Assembly: GCA_012839295.1 (NCBI GenBank)
Contig: DUNO01000005.1
Coordinates: 186,001-250,000, forward strand
Source of the DNA: Clostridiales bacterium
GTDB taxonomy: Bacteria > Bacillota > Clostridia > Lachnospirales > Lachnospiraceae
DNA: 64,000 nt
Direction of reading: 5' to 3'
Positions 41,863 through 50,564 of the stretch are shown here, piece by piece. The translations under genes and the position numbers were made by a program. Position 1 is the stretch's first letter; each line of letters begins with the position of its first letter. The notes under the pieces are model-generated. The model saw only the letters and a list, made by a program, of their open reading frames with translations, did no database searches and had not been told where the DNA came from.

Positions 41863-44520
41863 CTACTCTGTCTCCCGCAGGCGCTCCACAATAGAGTGCT
41901 TGGAAACAGTGCGGTAGACTGCCAGGGGCAGCAGTGTGCCGAGTGCGGCAAAAACTGGCAGCAGAACAAGAATAGGCCATACGGTGAAACGGTAAGTAAA
42001 GAACCAGAACATGCTGCCCAGTGCGTTAGACAGTAACGGTGCGAAAGCCGTACTGAGGGCCAGTGACACCAGTATGGCACCGAGGGCATAATACAGGCCT
42101 TCAAAGATGAGCATGGTTTTTAACTGTTTGCCGGTCATGCCGATGGACTGGAGCATTGCAAACTCACGGCGGCGGATCAGGATACCGGTTAAGATGGCGT
42201 TGAGGAAATTAAGTACGCCCACCAGTCCGATGATAAAGCTCAGTACGCCGCCCAGCATCAGGAACATATTGCGGAAGGACTCGAATTCCTTGGCATAGGT
42301 CGCCTTGCTTTCATAGTCGAACTGGGGCAGCTGCTCCTTTGTCAAATCAGAAAAGAAGGCTTCCATTGTGGCAGTATCCTCATCATTAACGTCACAGGCG
42401 TAATACATGACAGAATCAGTACCCGTGTCGTGGATAAAGGTCTGGTCGTTCATGACGAACTCATCGGACCCGAAATACCGGTAGCTGAGGGAGAGGGGCA
42501 CACAGACCAGGGCTGCCACTTCGTAATCAATGTCCTGATAGGTCTTTGCCCGGGCGCTATAGGGCTGGTCCTCGGAAATATTATCAGGATCCAGGATCTT
42601 GCCTGTGTTAGGGTCATAATATTCATACTCCTCCACATAGCGCAGGGTAATGGTATCCCCAAGGCGTGCCCAGTGGGAGCTCATGTCAGGGGTTCCATAG
42701 TCATCATCCATGAATACTGCGGCAACATAGCGCCCACCCGGTTCGTGGAGCTTGGATAAATCACCCTCCAGCAGCCGGAGCCTGTCGAGGGCGTAGCCTT
42801 CCATACCGTAGAGCTGTGCCCGGTCGGCAAGGAGGCCTGCTGCATTTTTCTCGGTGCGGGAAATGAGGTGATCCAAAGTGGCTTCGTCGTTCCATCTGCT
42901 CATCCTTGCCCGGTAATAATCCTCCGTAATAAATTCCTCAATGGAGCTGTCTTTACCATAGACCCGCCCGCCTGCTGTGATTCCGGGTCTGGCTTCTACC
43001 AGGGAGATGACATCCTCCGGCAGGGCATCCTCGCCGCTCCAGAGGTGGTTTACCTGGAAATAACCTGCATCCGACAGAATAAAATCTGAAGCCATGTTGG
43101 AAAGGTATTTATCCATATCAAAGCCATTTGCAAAGGTAACTGTCATGTTAAGCAGCAATACTGCCAGGGACAGGGAGATTACCGTAACTGCAGTTTTACT
43201 GCGGTTGCGTCCAAGGTTAGCCCAGGACATCTTGGGCAATGATGCACGGGACTGTGACTTCCGCAGGGTCTTCCTGGAGCCTGTTGCCTCCGTATAGCGC
43301 ACCGCTTCCACCGGGGATACCCGCGCTGCCATGCGTCCCGGCCTTCGGCAGGAAATCATGACCGTGACCAGGGCAAAGACAGCTGAACCGATGAAAATCA
43401 CAGGGCTTGCTGATATAGTTCCTGGCACTACTCCGTTAAGCTGGGACGATACGACAGGGGTCAGCTTAATGCCGACACCGTAGCCTGCCAGCAGACCCAG
43501 GGGGATGCCAAACAGCGACAGCAGCAGGGCCTGCTGTCTTATGATACGCCTCAGCTGCCGGCCTGTGGTGCCGATGGTCTTGAGCAGTCCGTAGAAGCGG
43601 ATGTCGTTTGAGACGGAGATCTGGAATACGTTATAGATAATGAGGTATCCGGTAAAAATGATAATCAGCAGCAGCCCGGCAATGGCAATGGCAGTGAAGG
43701 GATCCAGGTTGTTTGCCAGCCGTGCGCCGGTATAGCCCCAATTGACGCCGGTCATGATATAATTGTTTTTTGAGGAGGGATCTACCCCCTGATAACCGTG
43801 CTTTGCCAGTATTTTATTTAGATCCTGCCCGATGTGCAATGAGCTGCCAAGCATTATGTCCATATTCCAGGAGCCGACCAGGCCGTTCTTGCTGATGCCG
43901 TCCCCAATGCCTACCTGGTCGTAGATTTCCTGGGCACGGCTATGGGGAATCAGCACATGGTTGGCAACAATGGCTTCATCATAGTTCCACCAGCCGCACA
44001 GGGTGAAGGTTTTTGTGACAGATGTCCCATCCACGTCAAAGGTCAGGGTAAACTTTTCCCCTAACACAGGCTTGACGCCCAGCAGCTCCAGGACGTGGGT
44101 GTCGGTGGCGGCTTCGTCCGTATCTTCCTTAGGAAGGCGGCCTTCCACAGGGTCACAGTACATCCAGTGGGCTTGGGTTTTATCGCTGTAGCCTATCTCC
44201 ACATGGGATTTATTGAAGGGCTCTTCCTGGGGCATGCCCACAAAGCGCCGCAGGCCGTATTCCTTGATCAGGGAGTCATCTTTTAATTCGTCATATTGCT
44301 CCTTGGTCAGATATTTGAAGCCTCCGTGGCTCCAGCCCCCGGCCTGGCGGAAGTTGGCCTCCTGGATGGAGCGGTTGATGGAGAGCGCCACTGTGAACAG
44401 GGAGGTAAACAGCACAGCAGTCAAGGCAATGGCGAGGACGGCAATGAGGTTCCTTGTCCTTGCGGCCTTCATGGATTTTATACTCAGTTGGCGGATACAT
44501 TTTTGGTTAGCTACATTCAT
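41863..44520 (-). CDS. MacB/FtsX-type ABC transporter permease
   Basis: An 885-residue permease with two FtsX domains: a first membrane helix near 25-45 (LIAVLAIALTAVLFTSLFTVAL, split), a ~230-residue outer domain, three helices near 275-400, a second helix/outer domain (about 450-730) and three final helices. Start MNVANQKCIRQLSIKSMKAARTRN at 44520. Such permeases export or sense peptide antibiotics, or move lipoproteins. Works with the ATPase 16 bp upstream. Confidence 0.92.
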   Translation of the reverse strand: MNVANQKCIRQLSIKSMKAARTRNLIAVLAIALTAVLFTSLFTVALSINRSIQEANFRQAGGWSHGGFKYLTKEQYDELKDDSLIKEYGLRRFVGMPQEEPFNKSHVEIGYSDKTQAHWMYCDPVEGRLPKEDTDEAATDTHVLELLGVKPVLGEKFTLTFDVDGTSVTKTFTLCGWWNYDEAIVANHVLIPHSRAQEIYDQVGIGDGISKNGLVGSWNMDIMLGSSLHIGQDLNKILAKHGYQGVDPSSKNNYIMTGVNWGYTGARLANNLDPFTAIAIAGLLLIIIFTGYLIIYNVFQISVSNDIRFYGLLKTIGTTGRQLRRIIRQQALLLSLFGIPLGLLAGYGVGIKLTPVVSSQLNGVVPGTISASPVIFIGSAVFALVTVMISCRRPGRMAARVSPVEAVRYTEATGSRKTLRKSQSRASLPKMSWANLGRNRSKTAVTVISLSLAVLLLNMTVTFANGFDMDKYLSNMASDFILSDAGYFQVNHLWSGEDALPEDVISLVEARPGITAGGRVYGKDSSIEEFITEDYYRARMSRWNDEATLDHLISRTEKNAAGLLADRAQLYGMEGYALDRLRLLEGDLSKLHEPGGRYVAAVFMDDDYGTPDMSSHWARLGDTITLRYVEEYEYYDPNTGKILDPDNISEDQPYSARAKTYQDIDYEVAALVCVPLSLSYRYFGSDEFVMNDQTFIHDTGTDSVMYYACDVNDEDTATMEAFFSDLTKEQLPQFDYESKATYAKEFESFRNMFLMLGGVLSFIIGLVGVLNFLNAILTGILIRRREFAMLQSIGMTGKQLKTMLIFEGLYYALGAILVSLALSTAFAPLLSNALGSMFWFFTYRFTVWPILVLLPVFAALGTLLPLAVYRTVSKHSIVERLRETE

Positions 44521-44536
44521 TCTGCATTCCACCCCC

Positions 44537-45205
44537 TTACCTGGCAACGATGAGCCCATCCTCAATGCGGATGATGCGGTCGGCAAGCTGGGCGATTTCC
44601 TCGTTGTGGGTAATCATTACGATGGTTTGGACGAATTTCTGGCTGGTGACCTTTAGAAGCCCCAGCACATCCTGGCTGGTTTTGGAATCCAGGTTTCCCG
44701 TGGGCTCATCTGCCAGAATAATAGCGGGCTTTGTAGCCAGGGCCCTGGCGATGGCAACCCGTTGCTGCTGTCCGCCGGAAAGGTTGCCCGGGAGGTTTGA
44801 CAGCTTGGACTGTAAGCCCAGTGTTTCAACAATGTTGCTTATATAGCCGGAATCAGGCGTGTTGCCATCCAATTGGATGGGCAGCACCAGGTTTTCATAG
44901 ACATTAAGCACGGGAACCAGGTTATAACTCTGGAACACGAAGCCGATCTTGCGGCGGCGGAAGATGGTAAGCTCCTCATCCTTTAAGGAGAAGATGTTCT
45001 TGCCGTCTACTGTGACGGTGCCGCTGCTGGGGCGGTCCAGCCCGCCCAGCATGTGTAAAAGTGTACTTTTACCGCTGCCGGAGGTGCCGACGATAGCCAC
45101 AAATTCGCCCTTTTCCACCTGCAGGTTGACCCCTGCCAGGGCGTGGACGGCGTTTTCTCCGGTGCCGTAAATCTTTTTTAAATCATGGGTCTGCAAAATT
45201 GTCAT
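44537..45205 (-). CDS. ABC transporter ATP-binding protein (MacB/LolD type)
   Basis: A 222-residue ATPase: Walker A GTSGSGKST, Q-loop FVFQSYNLVP, signature LSGGQQQRVAIARAL, Walker B IILADEPTGNLD and H-loop MITHNEE. ATG at 45205 follows GGAGG. It is first in a two-gene unit with the FtsX-type permease, transcribed behind the large inverted repeat at 45223-45284, and lies next to a two-component system that probably controls it. Confidence 0.95.
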   Translation of the reverse strand: MTILQTHDLKKIYGTGENAVHALAGVNLQVEKGEFVAIVGTSGSGKSTLLHMLGGLDRPSSGTVTVDGKNIFSLKDEELTIFRRRKIGFVFQSYNLVPVLNVYENLVLPIQLDGNTPDSGYISNIVETLGLQSKLSNLPGNLSGGQQQRVAIARALATKPAIILADEPTGNLDSKTSQDVLGLLKVTSQKFVQTIVMITHNEEIAQLADRIIRIEDGLIVAR

Positions 45206-45222
45206 GATGAGTACCTCCAAAG

Positions 45223-45284
45223 ATAAAGTCTGCATTGTACCAAATTAAAAATAACTTTTTAATCCTACAATACAGACTTTATCA
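45223..45284 (-). promoter_or_regulatory. Large inverted repeat in the ABC exporter promoter
   Basis: GATAAAGTCTGCATTGTA (45223-45240) and TACAATACAGACTTTATC (45267-45284) are inverted with 17 of 18 matches, and an AT palindrome (ATTAAAAA/TTTTTAAT) fills the centre. On the minus strand TTAAAA-17 bp-TACAAT forms a possible promoter whose -10 overlaps one arm. Likely operator of the adjacent response regulator, or a 5' UTR hairpin ending just before the ribosome site. Confidence 0.6.
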
Positions 45285-45464
45285 TACGTTTCTTTCCAGA
45301 ATCTTTCCGGTGGCCAAATAATTCTTACAAAACTGTAAGAATTGCCTGTGCCATGGGGAGACAGATACAACCATGGATAAACCCAACTGCAGAATAATCA
45401 TGGGATGGTAAGAAAATTCCTGAGAAGAAGCATAATTTTATAAAAATCCGGCAGTTTTAAAAGG

Positions 45465-46382
45465 TTAAGCTTCCCGGGGCAGAAACATAGAAAATACGGA
45501 GCCGCTGCCCAAAGCGGAGGCCACCTTGATGTATCCGCCCTGGCTGTTTAAAATTTGGCGGGTCAGGTACAGGCCGATTCCTACCCCTTCGTGTTCGCTG
45601 ACGGACTGGGAGCGGTAAAAGCGTGTAAATATCTTTGCCTGCTCCCCTTCTAAGATCCCGATCCCCGTATCCTTTACATCAATGCGGCAAAACAGGTTGT
45701 ATTCCGTGACGGAAATCTGTATCCTGCCGCCGGAGGGTGTATATTTAATGGCGTTATCCACCAGGTTGCAGAGGGCTTCCGTAGTCCATTTGGGATCAAA
45801 TACCGCATGGGCGCCGGTGGAATCCACAGTCAACCGGATTTCTTTATGCGTCGCTTTTTGCATAAATTGTCTGGCTGTCTCCTCCAATATGGGTGCAATG
45901 GCACCGGGAACCGGATGCAGGGTGAAAACCCCCGTTTCCAGCCGGGACAATTTCACCAGGGAGGCAATCAGGAAATTAAGCTTTTCGGCCTGTCCCTGTA
46001 ATGCAGCCACGCAGCTTCTGCTTTCCTTTGGCAGCTCCTGCTCCTCCAGCAGCTGTGCATAGAGCAAAATATTAGAAAGGGGGGTTTTGGTCTGATGGGA
46101 GATATCCGCCAGCAGCTCCTTGATTTTCTCCTTTTCGGCGGTTAAGTTGCGCGCTGATACTATGGAAGCGGTCAGATACCGGTTTAGGCTGCTTTCCACT
46201 GAGGAGAGCAGGCTTTCGTCATAGGAATGCTCCGTAAAGCTGCCGTCTATGGCGCTGTCCAGCATTTTTTTGAGGGTAAGCAGGGTTTTCTTAAGCCTGA
46301 GATGCTGGAATACCATGGCTGTACAGCATAGTATAAGGGCTGTTAGCCCAAGGATTATCAGGGTAAGGCTCCATTCATTCAT
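45465..46382 (-). CDS. Sensor histidine kinase
   Basis: A 305-residue kinase with one clear membrane helix at the N-terminus (SLTLIILGLTALILCCTAMVF), no large sensor domain, H-box LADISHQTKTPLSNILLYAQLL, N-box NLVDNAIKYTPSGG and G-box GVGIGLYLTRQILNSQGG. The reduced N-terminus is typical of kinases that read the state of a partner ABC transporter. Its ATG overlaps the regulator stop by 8 bp. It ends 260 bp before the exporter start; that gap holds the inverted repeat. Confidence 0.92.
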   Translation of the reverse strand: MNEWSLTLIILGLTALILCCTAMVFQHLRLKKTLLTLKKMLDSAIDGSFTEHSYDESLLSSVESSLNRYLTASIVSARNLTAEKEKIKELLADISHQTKTPLSNILLYAQLLEEQELPKESRSCVAALQGQAEKLNFLIASLVKLSRLETGVFTLHPVPGAIAPILEETARQFMQKATHKEIRLTVDSTGAHAVFDPKWTTEALCNLVDNAIKYTPSGGRIQISVTEYNLFCRIDVKDTGIGILEGEQAKIFTRFYRSQSVSEHEGVGIGLYLTRQILNSQGGYIKVASALGSGSVFSMFLPREA

Positions 46383-47058
46383 CCCGCTTCACCACCCATA
46401 CATAGCCCAGTCCATAGACTGTTTTGATATATTGTCCTGCATCCAGCTTGTCCCGCAGGCGCTTGACGGTTACGGAAAGGGCATTCTCATCCACAAAATC
46501 AGCACTATCCGTCCAGATGCGGTCCAGCAGAACGGCCCTGCTTAGGGTGACGCCCCGGTTTTCTACCAGCAGCCGGAGGAGCTTTTGCTCTGTTTTGCTC
46601 AGCTCTATGGCAGTATCCCCCTTAAAAAAGGCCATATGTTCAAAATCAAACCGGTAGCCGCCGATAGCCAATGGCTTTGACGTGGGGGCTGTGCCGTGGG
46701 TGCCATGGCGCAGCTGGGTTTTAACCCTTGCACGCAGGATTGCAAGGCTGAAGGGCTTTGTAATGTAATCATCCGCACCGTACTCCAGCCCCGTGACAAC
46801 ATCCATTTCAGTGTCGTTGGCGGTTAGCAGGATTACCGGCAGGTCACTTTTGGATTTTATTTCGTGAAGCAGGGCCAGGCCGCTGCCGTCGGGAAGATTG
46901 ATGTCCAGCAAAACCAGATCCAGCTTACATGAGGCAAGCTGCGCGCGGGCTGATTTTAGATCAAAGCAGGGGATAATCTGAAGCTCCTGGTCCTTTAAAG
47001 CGAGGCATAGGCCCCGGCTAAGGTCGCGGTCATCTTCGACGATTAGTAACTGTTTCAT
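46375..47058 (-). CDS. OmpR-family response regulator
   Basis: A 227-residue regulator: IVEDDRDLSRGL, LVLLDINLPDGSG (phospho-Asp), DDYITKPFSLAILRARV (Lys), and a winged-helix domain ending YIKTVYGLGYVWVVKRDE. ATG at 47058 with GGAGG. The 537-bp gap upstream to clpB contains the second long hairpin element. Probably activates the ABC exporter. Confidence 0.93.
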   Translation of the reverse strand: MKQLLIVEDDRDLSRGLCLALKDQELQIIPCFDLKSARAQLASCKLDLVLLDINLPDGSGLALLHEIKSKSDLPVILLTANDTEMDVVTGLEYGADDYITKPFSLAILRARVKTQLRHGTHGTAPTSKPLAIGGYRFDFEHMAFFKGDTAIELSKTEQKLLRLLVENRGVTLSRAVLLDRIWTDSADFVDENALSVTVKRLRDKLDAGQYIKTVYGLGYVWVVKRDE

Positions 47059-47266
47059 GGCTTGGCCTCCTTTAGAGTTGATATGTCCTGGGTACTCCAG
47101 ATTTTGTATGTAGGGTAATGATAACATAAAGAGGGAGGGATTTCAATTTTCATTTCTGTATAGGGAGAGGCTCTTCGTTGACCCCGGAATACAGAGGCTG
47201 AAGCTATCGATGTATATACAAGTTGTAATATTACATAATATGATTTGAGAGGCAAATGGGATAGGG

Positions 47267-47409
47267 TTAGGCTGTGAGGTGAATCCGAGTGCAGATATAT
47301 CCGCCTGGGCTTGCCTTTAACATCCCATGATTGCCAAGTGCAGGCAAACATGGGATGCCCGGTCTGCGCCCAGGTGGATATATCTGCACTCAGATTCACC
47401 GCGTTAGTT
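47267..47409. repeat. Long covarying hairpin element with pseudoknot-capable loop, copy 2
   Basis: The 5' arm starting GGTGAATCCGAGTGC (47278 on) pairs with the 3' arm ending GCACTCAGATTCACC (to 47400) over about 33 bp with one mismatch and one G-T, closed at CTGGGC/GCCCAG. The apical loop matches copy 1 in about 52 of 57 positions; here ATCCCATG and CATGGGAT pair perfectly and interleave with TTGCCT/AGGCAA. Lies between divergent RR and clpB genes, 209 bp from the RR start and about 187 bp from clpB. Confidence 0.75.
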
Positions 47410-47595
47410 TGGTATAAAGAAGATTTTGTTGAGTGGATTATAATAATAGTAGATTATAAATATTAGGAAAATAATATTTATTGAAATTTCCTATTGCCTT
47501 CTTGTAGAGTTGGTGTTATAGTTGGTATAGAACAGACAATAAAGTGGATAAAACCTGTAGGATTTTAGGAAGCGCTCGTGAAGGAGGAGTGGAAT

Positions 47596-50199
47596 ATGAA
47601 CATTAATAAATTTACACAAAATTCGATGCAGGCGGTGCAGAACTGCGAGAGTCTGGCCTATGAATATGGGCATCAGGAGATTGATGTGGAGCATTTGCTT
47701 CATAGCCTGCTTACTTTGGAGGACAGCCTGATAAGGAAGCTGCTGGAGAAGATGGAGGTTAATACGGAGGTATTCCTTGCCCAGGTGGAGGGGCTGTTGA
47801 ATAAGCGCCCCAAGGTATCAGGGGGGAAGGTTTATATCAGCAATGACCTGAATAAGATTTTGATTTATGCGGAGGATGAGGCGAAACGGATGGGGGATTC
47901 CTATGTATCTGTGGAGCATTTATTCTTGAGCATTTTAAAGCAGCCGGGTAAGGCGGTGAAGCAGCTGTTACAGGATTTTAGGATTAGCCGGGAGGCTTTC
48001 TTGAAGGCATTGCAAACGGTCAGGGGCAACCAGAAGGTAGTGAATGATAACCCGGAGGCTACCTATGATACCCTTGAGAAATATGGTTATGATTTGGTAG
48101 CCCGTGCGAAGGACCAGAAGCTTGACCCGGTTATTGGCCGTGACAGCGAGATCCGTAATGTGATCCGTATTCTGTCCAGAAAGACTAAGAATAACCCGGT
48201 CCTGATCGGTGAGCCTGGGGTTGGTAAGACTGCCGTTGTAGAGGGGCTGGCCCAGAGGATTGTCCGTGGTGATGTTCCACAGTCCCTGCAGGATAAGAGG
48301 CTTTTTGCCCTTGACATGGGTGCGCTGGTGGCCGGTGCCAAATACCGTGGTGAGTTTGAGGAGCGTCTCAAGGCCGTGCTGGAGGAGGTAAAGAAAAGTG
48401 AGGGGCAGATCATTCTTTTTATTGATGAGCTCCATACTATTGTGGGTGCAGGAAAGGCAGAAGGCTCCATGGATGCGGGCAATATGCTAAAGCCATTGCT
48501 GGCCAGGGGCGAGCTGCATTGTATTGGTGCAACGACCCTGAACGAATACCGCCAGTATGTGGAGAAGGATGCTGCCTTAGAGCGGCGTTTTCAGCCGGTT
48601 ATGGTGGAGGAGCCGACGGTGGAGGATACGATTTCCATTCTTAGGGGCTTGAAGGAACGTTATGAGGTATTCCATGGCGTTAAGATTACGGACGGTGCTT
48701 TGGTTAGTGCAGCCACACTTTCCAACCGGTATATTTCCGACCGTTTCCTGCCGGATAAAGCCATTGACCTGGTGGATGAGGCCTGTGCCCTGATTAAGAC
48801 GGAGCTGGATTCCATGCCGACGGAGCTGGATGATATGCAGCGGAGGATCATGCAGATGGAGATTGAAGAGGCAGCCCTGAAGAAGGAAAATGACCGGTTG
48901 AGCCAGGAGCGTCTTACGGATCTTCAGCTGGAGCTGTCGGAGCTTCGGGATAATTTTGCTTCGGGAAAAGCCAGATGGGATAATGAGAAAGCCTCTGTCG
49001 ACAAGGTCCATAAGCTCAGGGAAGCCTTGGAGGAGTTGAATAATGAGATTGAGGTTGCGGAGCGCAACTACGATCTGAACAAGGCGGCAGAATTAAAATA
49101 TGGCAGGCTGCCGGAGCTTACGAAGCTCCTGGCAGAGGAGGAGGAACGCCTTAAAAAGCAAGAGAACATGCTGGTTCATGAAAATGTCAGTGAGGAGGAG
49201 ATTGCAAAGATTGTATCCCGTTGGACGGGCATCCCCATTACGAAGCTGACGGAAGGGGAACGCAGCAAGACCCTGCATCTAAGTGAAGAGCTCCATAAGA
49301 GGGTGGTCGGCCAGGATGAGGGTGTTGATAAGGTATCGGATGCTATCCTTAGATCCAAGGCCGGAATCAAGGATCCAAGTAAGCCTATCGGCTCCTTCCT
49401 GTTCTTAGGGCCAACGGGTGTTGGTAAGACGGAGCTGGCAAAGGCGCTGGCAGAAAGCCTGTTTGACAATGAGCATAACATGGTCCGCATCGACATGAGT
49501 GAGTACATGGAGAAGCATTCCGTAGCAAGGCTGATTGGGGCGCCTCCGGGATATGTAGGGTATGAGGAGGGTGGACAGCTGACAGAGGCGATCCGCCGCA
49601 AGCCCTATGCGGTAATCCTCTTTGATGAGGTAGAGAAGGCGCATCCGGATGTATTTAATGTCCTGCTCCAGGTATTGGATGACGGCCGTATCACGGATTC
49701 CCAGGGAAGGACGGTGGACTTTAAGAATACCATCATTATCCTGACCTCAAATATCGGCTCCAGATACCTGCTGGAAGGAATTGAGGACAACGGTGACATC
49801 AGTGAGCATTGCGAGGCTCAGGTAATGAGTGAGCTGAGAGGCTCCTTCCGCCCGGAATTCTTAAACCGTCTGGATGAGATCATCCTGTTTAAGCCGCTTA
49901 CAAAGGAAAATATCAGCAACATTATGGATCTTATGGTTGAGGACTTGAATCGCCGCCTGTCTGACAGGGAGATTAAGGTGGCCCTGACGAATGCCGCCAA
50001 GGATTATGTTGTAGACAGGGCTTATGACCCTGTATATGGAGCCAGGCCATTAAAGAGGTTCCTGCAAAAGAATGTGGAGACCTTAAGTGCAAGGTTGATC
50101 CTAAGTGACCAGGTAGAGCCGGAGGATACCATTGTCATTGATGAGGTGGATGGTGAACTGGTTGCCGGTGTACAGAGATTTTTGCAAGAAGAAAGTTAA
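47596..50199 (+). CDS. clpB: ATP-dependent chaperone ClpB
   Basis: An 867-residue Hsp100 disaggregase that works with DnaK. Clp_N repeats at 1-145 ([30 protein letters not shown]), first AAA with GEPGVGKT and [10 protein letters not shown], a coiled-coil middle domain at about 400-525, second AAA with [14 protein letters not shown] and FDEVEKAH, and a ClpB-type C-terminus. The M domain distinguishes it from ClpC/ClpA. ATG at 47596 follows AAGGAGGAG. I see no CIRCE or CtsR-type heptad operator upstream. Confidence 0.97.
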   Translation: MNINKFTQNSMQAVQNCESLAYEYGHQEIDVEHLLHSLLTLEDSLIRKLLEKMEVNTEVFLAQVEGLLNKRPKVSGGKVYISNDLNKILIYAEDEAKRMGDSYVSVEHLFLSILKQPGKAVKQLLQDFRISREAFLKALQTVRGNQKVVNDNPEATYDTLEKYGYDLVARAKDQKLDPVIGRDSEIRNVIRILSRKTKNNPVLIGEPGVGKTAVVEGLAQRIVRGDVPQSLQDKRLFALDMGALVAGAKYRGEFEERLKAVLEEVKKSEGQIILFIDELHTIVGAGKAEGSMDAGNMLKPLLARGELHCIGATTLNEYRQYVEKDAALERRFQPVMVEEPTVEDTISILRGLKERYEVFHGVKITDGALVSAATLSNRYISDRFLPDKAIDLVDEACALIKTELDSMPTELDDMQRRIMQMEIEEAALKKENDRLSQERLTDLQLELSELRDNFASGKARWDNEKASVDKVHKLREALEELNNEIEVAERNYDLNKAAELKYGRLPELTKLLAEEEERLKKQENMLVHENVSEEEIAKIVSRWTGIPITKLTEGERSKTLHLSEELHKRVVGQDEGVDKVSDAILRSKAGIKDPSKPIGSFLFLGPTGVGKTELAKALAESLFDNEHNMVRIDMSEYMEKHSVARLIGAPPGYVGYEEGGQLTEAIRRKPYAVILFDEVEKAHPDVFNVLLQVLDDGRITDSQGRTVDFKNTIIILTSNIGSRYLLEGIEDNGDISEHCEAQVMSELRGSFRPEFLNRLDEIILFKPLTKENISNIMDLMVEDLNRRLSDREIKVALTNAAKDYVVDRAYDPVYGARPLKRFLQKNVETLSARLILSDQVEPEDTIVIDEVDGELVAGVQRFLQEES

Positions 50200-50242
50200 G
50201 GGACTAAAATAGTCCGGTCCACCAGATTGGAGGTTTTGTATA

Positions 50243-50410
50243 ATGAATAAATTGTTTTTTCCGGCATTGTTCCATAAGGCGGAAGAAGGCGGTTTCTGGA
50301 TTTCGTTTCCGGATATACCGGAATGGTTAAATGAAGATGCCACCTTACTTGGTGTTAATTTTTCACAGGTATTGCAGGAAGCCTTAATTCAAAAAATTTA
50401 TTCCCGGTAA
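50243..50410 (+). pseudogene. HicB antitoxin remnant with internal deletion
   Basis: A 55-codon frame with a GGAGG ribosome site. Residues 1-25 (NKLFFPALFHKAEEGGFWIS, then FPDIP) are a HicB N-terminus; residues 24-53 (IPEWLNEDATLLGVNFSQVLQEAL) match the ribbon-helix-helix C-terminus of full-length HicB proteins. The ~75-90 residues normally between these parts are missing, joined at FPDIP/IPEWL. No hicA toxin gene is adjacent. Expression of a short protein remains possible. Confidence 0.6.
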
Positions 50411-50427
50411 ATAGGCATAGACAATAC

Positions 50428-50536
50428 AAAAATGAGGGTACTGCAAAATAGAGCAGCATATCCATATATTGCAGAAGTAAAAGCGTATTTCTTCAATATA
50501 TGGCATGGGAGATTCTCTTTGCAGCATCCTCATTTT
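50428..50536. repeat. 109-bp imperfect palindrome
   Basis: AAAATGAGG...CTGCAAA at the left pairs with TTTGCAG...CCTCATTTT at the right, and inner CCATATATTG-CAGAAG pairs with CTTCAATATATGG. Nearly the whole stretch folds as one long interrupted hairpin. It lies between the hicB remnant and the GH3 gene 3' end and could stop transcription of both, but its length suggests a MITE-like or RNA element. Confidence 0.6.
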
Positions 50537-50564
50537 AAGTTGTTTTATGGAAAAATTACAGCGA

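Noticed and set aside
47059-47595. CIRCE or CtsR operator before clpB
   Set aside because: The GAGTGC...GCACTC in the hairpin element has the opposite polarity and spacing to CIRCE, and no tandem CtsR heptad is visible.
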